DNA of 64,000 nucleotides from Bactericera cockerelli (taxonomy: Eukaryota; Arthropoda; Insecta; Hemiptera; Triozidae): contig CM044964.1 of the NCBI GenBank assembly GCA_024516035.1, positions 25,204,867 through 25,268,866 on the forward strand, given 5' to 3'. Positions within the stretch are counted from its first letter, which is position 1; every line of letters begins with the position of its first letter. Made by a program: the position numbers and the translations under genes. The notes under the pieces were generated by a model. That model had not been told where the DNA came from, searched no databases, and worked only from the letters and a program-made list of their open reading frames with translations. Positions 22,374 through 33,425 of this stretch are shown here, piece after piece.

Positions 22374-22650
22374 CTTTAGTGGAAGGTAACCACCAGACGG
22401 GGTTAATGTTCAAAACATTTTCTACCACCTAACCCTCAGAGTTCCATTATTATGTGGTCACAAACTGAAAATAATGAAGAAAAATTTATGCATGTAAGGA
22501 TTGGTTGGTTCGAATCCCATCTATTGCATGAATTTTTCCTCATTGATGTGAGTTTGTGACCACATAATAATAAGACTCTGAGAGTTAGGTCGTATAGAAA
22601 ATGATTTGAGCATTAACCTCGCCTGGTGGTTACGTTCCACTGAAGAGTTT
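22374..22650. mobile_element. head-to-head pair of family-A SINEs
   Basis: Bases 22374-22493 are a reversed family-A body. Bases 22500-22650 are a forward copy starting within its B-box (ggttcgaatccc). Together they form a large imperfect inverted repeat. Confidence 0.7.
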
Positions 22651-22654
22651 TTTT

Positions 22655-22805
22655 TTTTATAGTTATCACACATGTGTTAATCACTTTCGCGATGTCACAT
22701 CTACTCAAACTCGCTTGACTAAATATTTGCTGAAACCGGGACTTGAACCACCGACCTCCAGGTTACGAATTCATTGCCTTATCGATCCATCTACTGAGGT
22801 CGGTT
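22655..22805 (-). mobile_element. SINE family C
   Basis: A reversed copy: cacatgtgttaatcac, then cgggacttgaaccaccgacc, then atccatctactgaggtcgg. Confidence 0.7.
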
Positions 22806-23294
22806 TATTTTTACATTTTCTATAGATGTATATTATGTTGGTTTATTCTTACTTAATTTTATCATTCACATTGCTCCAAATAATTCCTAATACGTAATTA
22901 CTAGTTTTAAGCAATTATAAAGAGCACATGGTAGTACCTAGACACATTCTGGCAGACAGTTTCAGGTTGACTGCTCAAGAGGAAAGTTCAGCGGGCGAAA
23001 CTGACGAGACACGCGGTCTGAACTTGAAATTCAGGCTGTAATTGTACCAACAGTCAAAACACGTTTCACCAACAAAAAACCATGGATAGTTTACAAAATG
23101 ATTTGATTGTGGACAATCGGCGCGAACGACCTTTTATAACAGACAGTTAAAACGCCTAGTGAGAGATAGAAAATACATGCTTATGATTAGCAAAAAATAA
23201 AAAAAAAGCATCACGGTATGAACGAGACCTGTTTTGGCACAAAGTTAAATGAAAAAAATATAATTTGATAATGAAAACACACAGTTGTAAGTGC
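22806..23294. other. no gene seen
   Basis: No open frame or repeat recognised, apart from a poly-A run near 23200. Confidence 0.45.
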
Positions 23295-23385
23295 AGTGCT
23301 CGTACGAAGTTAAGCAGCGTCCTACGAGGTCAGGATTCAGCGGGTGACCACTCATATTTGAACCCTGTTTCCGTCCCATCAATAC
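23295..23385 (+). mobile_element. 5S-derived SINE fragment
   Basis: gctcgtacgaagttaagcag and gtcctacgaggtcaggattc match the 5S-like head only weakly. Confidence 0.45.
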
Positions 23386-23407
23386 AATACAATACTTCGT
23401 TTAAATA

Positions 23408-23560
23408 ATCGTCCTCAGTAGCTTGATTGATAAGGCGGCGGACTTGTAACCTGGAGGTCGGTGGTTCAAGTCCCGGTTTCAGCGTGGATTTAGTAAGGCG
23501 AGATTGAGTAGTTATGGTATCACAAAATTGATTTACACAGATATGATATTATGATAAACA
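23408..23560 (+). mobile_element. SINE family C
   Basis: A near-complete copy: cctcagtagcttgattgata, gtcggtggttcaagtccc, tttagtaaggcgag. Confidence 0.75.
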
Positions 23561-23849
23561 GGATACTCTGTTTATCCTGCAAAAATGAGACTACACAGTC
23601 CCTTTACATTTACACTCACAGTCTGCAAAGTCTCATTGGTATAGTTGTTGTACAGAGTATGTCTCTTTGTATAAGGCGTTCTTCACACCACGGTCGAGGT
23701 ATTTGATATTTATTTTTCAAAAGGTGACCACACACATACACTACTGACACAATGGAAGAAGTGGTCTAAAATTGCTTTTGGCGATCCAGAATTCACTGAG
23801 GTGTGAAGAAAATTGCGGCGAGATAAAAGAGTTGAAGATTGGTGGGAAC

Positions 23850-24090
23850 TAGCTTCGAGCTAAATCGATTGTCTACGACAAAATTTGTAATCGATTGTTT
23901 TTTTCTAAATTTGTTTGATCGTTCAATGTTCAAGACTTGATTTGTATTCGATTGTTTATGACTAAATTTGTTCGATTGTTCGAGACTTGATTTCTAATCG
24001 ATTGTTTATGACCACATTATTTTGTAAACGATTGTTCAAGACTTGATTTCTAATCGATTGTTTATAACTAAATTTGTATCTTTCTGTGTA
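23850..24090. repeat. degenerate tandem repeat, about 58 bp
   Basis: The motif set aatcgattgttt, actaaatttg, ttcaagacttgattt recurs four times with drift. It ends shortly before the candidate exon at 24277. Confidence 0.7.
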
Positions 24091-24276
24091 AAACACTCGA
24101 GTCAGGTTTTGCTAACCCGGTGTTTGGTAAGATCAGGGGTAAGTGATTGTTCAAGACGTGGTAGAAAATGCTTTGAGCATTAACCTCGTTTGGTGGTTAT
24201 CTTCCACTAAAGAGTGTCATTATTATTAAATTTTAGAGTTAAAGAGTAACAATTTTTCCCTCTTTTCTCTCCACAG

Positions 24277-24365
24277 ATGATGTGAACAAAGAAACTCGAC
24301 CAGCTGAATTCTTTTCGTCAAATCCATCGTTATCACTCCTAGAAGACCAGCTCCATCCCCAATAG
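24277..24365 (+). CDS. candidate exon of unknown gene, or 5'UTR exon of the clarin gene
   Basis: A strong acceptor (cctcttttctctccacag) ends at 24276. After two leading bases the frame stays open for 28 codons (DVNKETRPAEFF is near the start) and stops at TAG 24363-24365. It could be the terminal exon of an upstream gene whose other exons lie outside the window, or simply the 5'UTR of the clarin transcript, whose ATG lies 374 bp downstream. I recognise no domain. Confidence 0.3.
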
Positions 24366-24379
24366 TTCCTGAGATAATC

Positions 24380-24739
24380 ATGAATCACCCACCCTACCAT
24401 TTAGAGCTACCCCTCTTATCATAATCTTTCGATTCCGCATTGTACATTATGATCTACCCCTCCTCTCATGTTTAATTATTTCCCCTCTTATCACATATCT
24501 ACCACTCCCGTCAAATTAAATTAATTTTCCCTCTTATCACATGATCTACCTCTCCTCTCATGTTGAATAATGCCCCTCTATTCATAACAAGCCCCTACTC
24601 TCTTGTTTGCATTTCCCCTCTCATCATGATCGTCCCCTACCATAGTGTATCATGATCCTTTCCTATCATACCCCCCTCTTCGTAACATGATCTTCCCCTC
24701 CAATCATGAACCTGTTTCGAGTGGACTTCCCCTCCAATC
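24380..24739 (+). repeat. degenerate array of cccctc..atcatgatc motifs ending in a start-codon duplication
   Basis: At least nine cccctc/ccctc blocks are followed by atcatgatct-like words. The last step is clear: 24692-24720 and 24726-24754 are the same 29 bases, offset by 34 bp, and both contain atgaacctgtttcga. The first ATG (24706) is out of frame with the coding ATG (24740). Confidence 0.65.
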
Positions 24740-27700
24740 ATGAACCTGTTTCGACGCACCGCCATCTTCAGTACGTTCGTGGGAACCTGTCTGAGTTTAG
24801 CGCTCCTTGCGGCCGCTCTAGGAACGAAGCACTGGGTGACGGCCACGGCTAAGCGCGGCCAAAATCCGGCCGAGTCTGACGGGCGCGTCCATTTCGGCCT
24901 CTTCCAGGGGGAGAAGTCGCTCAATGTGGGGTACGGGTGGCGGCACTACCAGTTCAGTGGTGAGTTCAAAAATATTGCCAGTTCAAACATTTTGTGGTCT
25001 TAACACATTCGTTACCAAGCCAATTTTTTCAAGTTTTACGTAGGGACCAGGCGGTAAAGTCGCTGTTGCATCCTGGGGACCAAACTTTTTTTTTTGCATA
25101 TTTGGCATTGTATTTGTACAAGAATCGATCCTATATCTGTTCTAATACTAACAACGTACCTCAAAAAAGGCCATATATGGATGTCCGGTCCCTCGTTAAA
25201 ATTTTGATAACAACCACATGTGTGTTTTCGGTCCCAAAGAAAAACACAAAAACATCCACATATGGCCGTTCGGTAACGAACGTGTTAAATTTTGAAGGGA
25301 CCCTCAATTGTGGACCGTTTGATAGTTGGGATTTTGGGACCCATCGAGTGGGGTATTGAACGAGAGATCTCGGTGCCCCGATGTCTGATACGACATTTTC
25401 ATTTCGATTGCAGAATGTGTGTGACGTCTACAGTTCACAGTTTAAATTAAAATATGAAAGTAGTTTTTTTCGAGTTTAGGGTATAGTTTAAACTTTAAAC
25501 TATTAAACAAAACTGTTCTTAAGTGAAATAAGACAGACCAGAGGTGCCGATTTTGTGAGCAAAATTATTCTAGTCAGGTAGGGGAGGTGTGGGACGGTTG
25601 AGACACTGGGAGGGTTGAGACAATCCATTTTGAACCGGTATAATTCCTGATGTGCCCATGATGTGCTTTATTTCTGCAATTCTGCACTTGATGGAATAAA
25701 ATTATTACGTTAAGCTATCTACTTAATATCTCTTGGCCTTGTGAAATTTCAATATGTTATTGATCTTGTCAATCAAACCAATAACTAGTATTACCAGATC
25801 GGTAGATCCAATCAAGCCGAGACATGATTCTCAATGTAATAACCAATTTGACCACTAATCTTTCTAGTTAGCCAATTCTAATTATAATGCTAATGACCTT
25901 GCTCTGAGAAGGCCTTGATTACTTAACGAATGTTTAATCGATGTTAGATATCGATTAGTGTCAGATACCTATGTATTCTATTTATATAACCAGATGTAAT
26001 TGACTTCTGACTTGGTATTCTAGTGATACGCAACCGAACTAGGTTCATAGATTATCCCAATTTGTTATTGGTTGCAACAGTGCAACACAGATTCAAATTT
26101 GTGTAATTTTCTTTGCAGTAGGAAAAACTTTATAATAATAATAATAAAACAACACTCTTTAGTGGAAGGTAACCACCAGGCAAGGTTAATGCTCAAAGCA
26201 TTTTCTACGACCTAACCCTCAGAGTCTTATTATTAATTATGTGATCACAAACTCAAATTAGTGAGAAAAAATTCATGCACAAAAATTCATTCAAACAAAC
26301 GGATCCCTACGGCATCTGGATTACCAGACTAGCGCGTTAACCACTTGACTACAAGTGCACAGTTAATGGTTGCAACACGGTTGAAACTGAGATTTGAGGA
26401 TTTTGAGAGTGGAGAGTGTTTCAGAAACGGGCTACATTTACCTTTTTTTTTCTCTTTCTTTCTTTTTCTTTTTTTAATTGTAAGAATCCTCATAAGTTTG
26501 CGTAAGCTTAGGAGATAATATAAAGAAATATTATTATTGTACAAATAAAAAGAACCATTAAAAAAAAAAGATGAATGTTTCACAGCCTTTTTTATTTCGT
26601 AGCCATGAAACAGGAGCTACTGTAGACGCTTGTGGTCTGTGTTGTAGCCTGCCCATCCCGTAGTATGATGCCCCCCCTCTGATTGGCGAGAAGTGACACA
26701 ATACTTCCCACTTAGGTGCTGGGTCAACACGAGCGCACCGGAAGGTATCCCTTACAAACAATTGTAACCAAATTAAGTGTACAAATTTTTGTCGGCACGG
26801 GGGATTGAACCCGGGACCTTCCGCATGGCAAGCGAGTGCTTAAAAACTGAGCTAATCGCGCGCTCTATTGTAAGAATCCTCAGAAGTTTGCTTAAGCTTA
26901 GGAGATAACATAAAGAAATATTATTACTGTACAAATAAAGAGAACCATATTATTCAATTCAATTCATTTCTCCCCCCCAGTCCTGGACATCATCAAGAAC
27001 GAGCCCGAGTTCCTCTCCTATCCCCTGTGGACGAGTCTGGTGGCTCTTCTCCTCACCTCCATTCTGGTAGCCACTCTCACCGCCATCATCTCCCTCATCA
27101 ACACCTCCACCACGCCCATAGCCGCCCTCTCGGGGATTCCCGGCCTCTATGTATATAACTTTACCTGCGGTAAGTAATAATAATGAATTTAGCTTACCTC
27201 TAAATAAGTTAGAATTAGCTTTAGGGGTAATTATATTGTATCAATAATTTATTATTGTAAATCAAATTAAAAAAAAAATATTGTTTCTCAAATATACATT
27301 TAAATTTACCCTCTTAGTACTTAGAGTACTATGAGGATTATAATAATAATAATAATGCTTTTCTTTGTGTTATTATGTCACAATTTTAGTGGGTAGCGCA
27401 GAATCATAGAAGTTTACCACTTCAATATACAATACGTAAAACGGTAGGGTGGAAGAAATCGCCATAGGCAATAACCCCGCCCTTTAGTTAGGATTTATGT
27501 TTTTATATATTTTCTATTCTTTTTGCATTTTTATTGTACAGGTATATTGTTTCCATTTTTTTTTTCATTGTTAAAATAATTATTTGTATACTGTACATAA
27601 TGTCCATTTATACCTAATAAAGTGTTGTATAATAATAATAATAGCTACATGGAGGGCGACTATCTCATAGAAGGAGTGAGGAAATTTCCTGATTCTGTAC

Positions 27701-30700
27701 AATCACGGTGCGGGCATTGTGTTCTCCTTTTTTTATTATTTTTTTGCCTATGATTCTGCCACTGGTCGCTGCTTCACATCAAATCAGCTACTCATTTTTC
27801 CTCACGAGGTATGAATGGACCCCGAAAATCCCAAGTACAGAGCAGAAAAATTAATGCTCCCCTGGGGATCGAACCCAGGTCACCATGCGTGTAATGCCTA
27901 GCGCGCTAAACCACTCTGCCACGGTGACTGCCTGCGGAAAGTATAAATATCCCAAAAATAACTACCGTTGAGAAGTGGGCAAGGTTCCAGAGCTCCTACC
28001 CAAAAAAAATTGGTAGTGAATATCTTGTTTGTGACCAATTTACCTTGGTTCTAAACCATTTATTTTTATTAAAACCCATTTTCTGAGTTCCTCAGTTTCT
28101 GTTTTAAACTGCCAACTATCCTAAACGTGAAAACGGATATTTTTCATGTCTTTTATTCCACTCGAATATTGTTTTTGAGCTCCTCTGATGTTCACAGTTT
28201 ATTAATGTATATAGACTTTCTCTTTTAGGTAGCCACACAGGAAGAACTCAGGAGCTGATGGAACATTTTCAACATTTTCTTAAATCATAAAATGTCCGTT
28301 TTCACGTTGCTTTTGACATTTTCATGTCTTTGCTCTGGCACATAACCAAAATTATGTAACGAAATTATGTGACGAAATTATGTAACGAAATTATGTAACG
28401 AAATATTAAATTATAAAAAGAGAGAAGAGAAAAAGTATGTGTCATGCGCACAATAACGAAATATTAAATTATAAAAAGAGAGAAGAGAAAAAGTATGTGT
28501 CATGCGCACAATACGAAATTTGGTCAGTTAAGTTTTAGACCTTGAATAGTAAAGATGAAAATGTCCCAATGGTTGCAGACTCGAATGCAAGCGTTTTTTT
28601 ATATTTAAGTATGGTTTGGTAGTTTTCTCAAAATAATTCAAAATACGATTTATATAAAATCTCCAAGCCTTGTAACCTAAACCTTAAAATCAATTTTCAA
28701 TAACATTAATGTATAATAAATATATGATTTTTTTTACATAGGAAGCAAGTACTTTTTGACCACCCTGTACTCTTCTCCCTCCTCAGCGCTCCTGCAAAGC
28801 ATCAGCGTGTGTCTATGGAGTTACCAGTTCTCTCACTCTCTGCGAGGCAATGTGATGAGTGAGGAGGACAGACGCAACCACTGGAGCAGCCAGGACAGAG
28901 CCTCACTGGGGCACTCCTTCTGGTGAGTAGAAGAGAAGAGAAGAGAAGAGAAGAGAAAGGGAAAATAGAAAGAGGAAAAGGAAGAGGAAGAGGGAAAAAA
29001 AGAAGAGGAAGAGAATAACGTGATGAGTCAGGAAGACAGGCGCAACCACTGGAGCAGCCAGGACAGAGCCTCACTGGGGCACTCCTTCTGGTGAGTAGAA
29101 GAGAAGAGAAGAGAAGAGAAGAGAAGAGAAGAGAAGAGAAGAGAAGAGAAGAGAAGAGAAGAGAAGAGAAGAGAAGAGAAGAGAAGAGAAGAGAAGAGAC
29201 GAGAAGAGAAGAGAAGAGAAGAGAAGAGAAGAGAAGAGAAGAGAAGAGAAGAGAAGAGAAGAGAAGAGAAGAGAAGAGAAGAGAAGAGAAGAGAAGAGAG
29301 AGAAGAGAAGAGAAGAGAAGAGAAGAGAAGAGAAGAGAAGAGAAAGAGCAAAAGATAGAGAAAAAGGAAAGAGAAAGAGAAAAGAGGAACAGGAAGAGGA
29401 AGAGAATAACGTGATGAGTGAGGAGGACAGGAGCAACCACTGGAGCGGCCAGGACAGAGCCTCACTAGGCCACTCCTTCTGGTGAGTAAAGAGAAGAAGA
29501 GAAGAGAAGAGAAGAGAAGAGAAGAGAAGAGAAGAGAAGAGAAGAGAAGAGAAGAGAAGAGAAGAAGAGAAAGAAGAGAAGAGAAGAGAAGAGAAGAGAA
29601 GAGAAGAGGAAGAGGAATAGGAAGAGGAAGAGGAAGAGAAAGAGGAAGAGAAAGAGGAAGAGGAAGAGGAAGAGGAAGAGGAAGAGACGAGACGAGACGA
29701 GAAGAGAAGAAGAAAGAGCAAAAGATAGAGAAAAAGGAAAGAGAAAGAGAAAAGAGGAAAAGGAAGAGGAAGAGAATAACGTGATGAGTGAGGAGGACAG
29801 GAGCAACCACTGGCTCAGCCAGGACAGAGCCTCACTAGGTCACTCCTTCTGGTGAGTAGAAGAGAAGAGAAGAGAAGAGAAGAGAAGAGAAGAGAAGAGA
29901 AGAGACGAGACGAGAAGAGACGAGACGAGACGAGACGAGACGAGACGAGACGAGACGAGACGAGACGAGACGAGACGAGACGAGACGAGACGAGACGAGA
30001 CGAGACGAGACGAGACGAGACGAGACGAGACGAGACGAGACGAGACGAGACGAGACGAGACGAGACGAGACGAGACGAGACGAGACGAGACGACGAGACG
30101 AGACGAGACGAGACGAGACAGACGAGACGAGACGAGACGAGACGAGACGAGACGAGACGAGACGAGACGAGACGAGACGAGACGAGACGAGACGAGACGA
30201 GACGAGACGAGACGAGACGAGACGAGACGAGACGAGACGAGACGAGACGAGACGAGACGAGACGAGACGAGACGAGACGAGACGAGACGAGACGAGACGA
30301 GACGAGACGAGACGAGACGAGACGAGACGAGACGAGACGAGACGAGACGAGACGAGACGAGACGAGACGAGACGAGACGAGACGAGACGAGACGAGACGA
30401 GACGAGAAGAGAAGAGAAGAGAAGAGAAGAGAAGAGAAGAGAAGAGAAGAAAGAAAGAGAAGAAAGAAAAAAGAGAAGAGAAGAAAAAGAGAAGAGAAAG
30501 GGAAAATAGAAAGAGGAAAAGGAAGAGGAAGAGGGAAAAAAAAGAAGGAAGAGAATAACGTGATGAGTCAGGAAGACAGGCGCAACCACTGGAGTAGCCA
30601 GGACAGAGCCTCACTAGGCCACTCCTTCTGGTGAGTAGGAGAGAAGAGAAGAGGAAGAGGAAGAGGAAGAGGAAGAGGAAGAGGAAGGGGAAGAGGAAGA

Positions 30701-31407
30701 GGAAGAGGAAGAGGAAGAGGAAGAGGAAGAGGAAGAGGAAGAGGAAGAGGAAGAGGAAGAGGAAGAGGAAGAGGAAGAGGAAGAGGAAGAGGAAGAGGAA
30801 GAGGAAGAGGAGGAGGAAGAGGAAGAGGGAGAAAAGAGAAGAAGAGAAGAGAAGGAATAACGCGATGAGTCAGGAGGACAAGCGCAACCACTGGTGTAAC
30901 GAAGACAGAGAGAAGAAGAGAAAAGAGAGAAAATTTCCTGTCTGACCATCGGGCTTTGCATTGTGGAATGATTGAGGGGAAATCATCGGTTGGGTGGAAG
31001 AGCTCACAGTGTGAGAATCCTGCTGTTAAAGCCATAAAAAAAGAGAAAGAGGAGGGAAGAAGAGAAGAGCTTTTCCTCTTCCTCTTTTCTCTTCTCTTCA
31101 GTACAGCACCACTCCTTTTAGTTATGTGAAAAGAAGAGAGAAGAGAAAGAGGAGGGAAGAAGAGAAAAATAAGATCTGATTTACAGAGATGAAAAGAATA
31201 TTGATTTTTTTAAGGCATTATATTTATTATACTTGTAGTTAACAAAATAATAATAATGAACTTTCCATTTCCTCCACCAGGTTCGTAGTAGTGGCGGCGT
31301 GTCTGCACATCATCAACATGTGTATTCTCTACTACGGCACTGCAGACAGGAACAAGACTAAGTCCAGTGGCGACGAGAAACCCAATGGCGCCATTATGCT
31401 GTACTGA
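24740..31407 (+). CDS. clarin/claudin-like four-pass membrane protein, complete (copy 1)
   Basis: There are four exons: 24740-24959, 26981-27169, 28787-28922 and 31281-31407. All introns are GT-AG and the phases join cleanly into 223 codons plus TGA. Four hydrophobic segments are visible at about residues 8-29, 91-113, 129-149 and 183-201. An extracellular loop follows the first (HWVTATAKRG, GLFQGEKS, GYGWRHY), and GIPGLYVYNF lies just before the third. This layout and the loop motifs fit the clarin branch of the claudin/PMP22 superfamily, which acts at the plasma membrane; the clarin assignment is family inference. The short cytoplasmic tail ends NGAIMLY. Exon 3's end with its donor, exon 4's end with its stop, and the start codon are all tandemly duplicated. 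The ATG at 24740 was chosen because it opens directly into the first membrane segment. Confidence 0.82.
24960..26139. other. clarin intron 1, first part; nothing further seen
   Basis: Unique-looking intron sequence matches 62770-63825 in reverse. No further gene is visible. Confidence 0.6.
26140..26365 (-). mobile_element. SINE family A in clarin intron 1
   Basis: A reversed complete copy. The same insertion is in arm 2 (62540-62765), so it predates the split of the arms. Confidence 0.75.
26575..26865 (-). mobile_element. SINE family F in clarin intron 1
   Basis: Full head and body on the - strand. It is flanked by two similar segments of about 90 bp (26478-26560 and 26868-26960, both with taagaatcctca and cttaggagataa), so the neighbourhood is duplicated around it. 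Confidence 0.75.
27447..27640 (+). mobile_element. retroposon family K, arm 1 only
   Basis: It runs from gggtggaagaaatcgccata to a taataaagtg and aataata tail. The corresponding place in arm 2 (about 60985-61000) reads straight across the insertion point, so this is an arm-1-specific insertion in clarin intron 2. Confidence 0.7.
27745..27935 (-). mobile_element. SINE family D in clarin intron 2
   Basis: A reversed complete copy (cctcacgaggtatgaatgg, gggatcgaacccaggtcacc). It is also present in arm 2 at 60515-60720. Confidence 0.75.
28330..28520. repeat. short tandem repeats in clarin intron 2
   Basis: Four gaaattatgtaac units (28365-28405) are followed by a 60-65-bp direct duplication containing aaaagagagaagagaaaaag and catgcgcacaata. 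Confidence 0.8.
28600..28767. mobile_element. MITE end abutting the clarin exon 3 acceptor
   Basis: The terminus tttttgaccaccctg followed by TA (28768-28769) matches the MITE at 18330-18507. Only about 17 bp (cttctccctcctcag) separate it from exon 3. The outer end is not clear in this arm; arm 2 shows both ends (59327-59741). Confidence 0.55.
29905..30405 (+). repeat. (GAGAC)n array, about 100 units
   Basis: About 500 bp of nearly perfect gagac pentamers are bordered by gagaa pentamers on both sides. Only two short slips (about 30090 and 30118) break the pattern. Confidence 0.95.
30631..30860 (+). repeat. (GGAAGA)n array
   Basis: About 30 hexamers follow the donor copy at 30631. The same hexamer dominates the arm-2 array at 58290-59030. 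Confidence 0.92.
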
Positions 31408-31752
31408 ACCACCTTTGAAACCAAATGGCGCCATTATGCTGTAATGAATCACCTTTGTAACCAAATGGCGCCATTATGCTGTACTGAACCACCTTTGTAA
31501 CCAAATGGCGCCATTATGCTGTACTGAACCATCTTTGAAACCAAATGGGGCCATTATGCTGTACCTACTGAACCATCTTTGAAACCAAATGGCGCCATTA
31601 TGCTGTACTGAACCAAATTTCAAACCAAATGGCGCCATTATGCTCTACTGAACCATCTTTGAAACCAAATGGCGCCATTATGCTGTACTGAACCACTTTT
31701 GAAACCAAATGGGGCCATTATGCTGTACTGAAACACCTTTGAAACCAAATGG
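31372..31752 (+). repeat. 40-bp tandem repeat from the clarin C-terminal codons and stop, about 9 copies
   Basis: The unit contains aaatggcgccattatgctg, tactgaaccac and ctttgaaacc. The first copy is the real 3' coding end (NGAIMLY and TGA). The others form the start of the 3'UTR. Arm 2 has about 29 copies. Confidence 0.93.
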
Positions 31753-31782
31753 CAGTACAATATACTATAAATCTTTTTGTAA

Positions 31783-31788
31783 AATAAA
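31783..31788 (+). terminator. candidate polyadenylation signal of clarin
   Basis: An AATAAA hexamer lies 376 bp after the stop, just beyond the 40-bp array. A second possible signal is the aataaattatc at about 32090. Confidence 0.4.
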
Positions 31789-31859
31789 AATCAAAAACTT
31801 GATTGACAAAATATATGTACAATCAAATGGCTAATTTTACTATCGTTTAAGTTCATTTA

Positions 31860-32522
31860 ACTGAAGGGCGGGGTTATTGCCTATGCTATGGCAATCTCTT
31901 TTCATTTTAATTCAACAGCTCGAGACGGGGGGTTTCACCCTCCATTCCCAGGTAATTCACAAACTTGCTACCCACATTACCCTATTGTTTGTAGATAAGT
32001 GTTAGGTATTAAGTAGTCCTAATTAATAACAGATGTAATATTATTCTACTTGTATGACTGTGAATACAATAACTCAATATTTTTGTAATAAATTATCTTT
32101 GTAAATGAATATTGCGTTCTTTTCCTTTCTCTCTTCTCCTTATTTTACTGTTTACCGGTAATAAGATGGTTTTTCAGATACAAATATAATCTATCTATAC
32201 TAAACGTACCTATTATGTAAATAAAACTACAACTTTAGTTGTGATACTGTTCATAATAATAATCTATCTAGCTGAATAAACCTGGATACCTATAGGAGCA
32301 AGGACTCTGATTGTTAAGTCTTATCTGTAAATAAATATCATTTAAAAAAAACCTGGATATAATAAGAGAACTGGAGAGGTATAAGAGAAACCTGGATATA
32401 AGAGAAAATTTTCCAGGTCAAATTCAACTCTATTCAAGGGAAAATACCTAAACTTTTTATAAGAGAAACCTGCATAGTTATAAGAGAAAAACATCCGATC
32501 CCTAGAGTTCTCTTATAAGTTA
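31860..32522. other. intergenic; fragments of family K and 5S-SINE body
   Basis: A reversed family-K fragment (gggcggggttattgcctatg) is at 31865-31910 and a body fragment (ccctccattcccagg) at 31930-31985. The rest is AT-rich and matches arm 2 in reverse (55900-56400). Confidence 0.5.
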
Positions 32523-32690
32523 TCATATTTTTGTGACAGTTACTTTCGTGAATACCTAACCATTAAGGTGATGTCACATCTATTCAAACTCGCTTTACTA
32601 ATATATCTTTGCTGAACTTGGGACTTCAGCCACCGACCTCCAGGCCACAAGTTCGCCGAATTCTCGACCAAGCTAAGCTACTAAGGTGGG
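32523..32690 (-). mobile_element. SINE family C, diverged
   Basis: A reversed copy with cttgggacttcagccaccga. The arm-2 equivalent is at 55706-55885. Confidence 0.65.
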
Positions 32691-33277
32691 TATAAATAAT
32701 AATGTCAGCCCAAACTCTTAAATGGTAACACTTGGCGAAAAGTTGAAAAAAATCGACCCTACCTAAAATTGATCACGCTAGATACTAGAAGGGTGGTATG
32801 CAGAGTCCTCACTGTAGGGATGACTGGGTCATTTGTCCCTTCAGCTGATTTTGTTATGCAGAGACGTTTGTTTGAAGCGCCTGTGCGCATGCGCATTCAT
32901 ATGTTTCTTGAGAGAATAATTGTCAAGGTCGAAGTATTCCCTATAGCAAACTCGGGACCACCTTACAGTGAATCCTATAGGGATAAAAAAAAACATCTGT
33001 GCATACCAGCCTAAAAATAAATCATTTGATGTAAGGACTCTCAAGTGTTAGAGACCTCTCTTTACATTCATAAAATAATATTCATTAAAAAAAAAGAAAT
33101 CCAGACAAAAAGATTCGCCCGCATCCATCAGTCTGGCCATGCCTCAGCTAACTAGCACATCAGTAGTCGATTTATTTTTCGCTTATTTGGCCTGTACTAT
33201 ACCTCAATACCTAGTCAGATAGAGACACAGATTTGAGAGTGTCTATCTCTCTAGCTCTAGAGAAAGTTAAGGTTAGT

Positions 33278-33425
33278 TAAGTTATCATATTTGTGTTAAT
33301 CACTGTCGTGATATCACAACTACTCAAACTCGTTTTACTAAATCTACACTGAAATCGGGACTTGAACCACCGACCTCCAGGTTTCAAGTCCGCCGCCTTA
33401 TCCATCAAGGTACTGAGGTCGGTTA
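33278..33425 (-). mobile_element. SINE family C
   Basis: A reversed copy with atcgggacttgaaccaccga. The arm-2 equivalent is at 53668-53810. Confidence 0.7.

Larger units (their letters stand above)
28923..30910 (+). repeat. amplified copies of clarin exon 3 end plus donor, spaced by purine arrays
   Basis: The last 71 exon bases plus gtgagta recur four times, ending at donors 29091, 29482, 29852 and 30631. A fifth, decayed copy lies at 30861-30910. Each copy encodes a variant of VMSQEDRRNHW...LGHSFW and is preceded by agagaataac. Spacers are almost pure purine: gagaa, gagac and ggaaga units. The many overlapping open frames of R/E/K or S/L/F repeats are artefacts of these arrays. Confidence 0.92.

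Noticed and set aside
28802..30634. Long open frames of repeated serine/leucine/phenylalanine or arginine/glutamate on both strands
   Set aside because: They are by-products of gagaa/gagac/ggaaga arrays; every frame of such repeats lacks stops.
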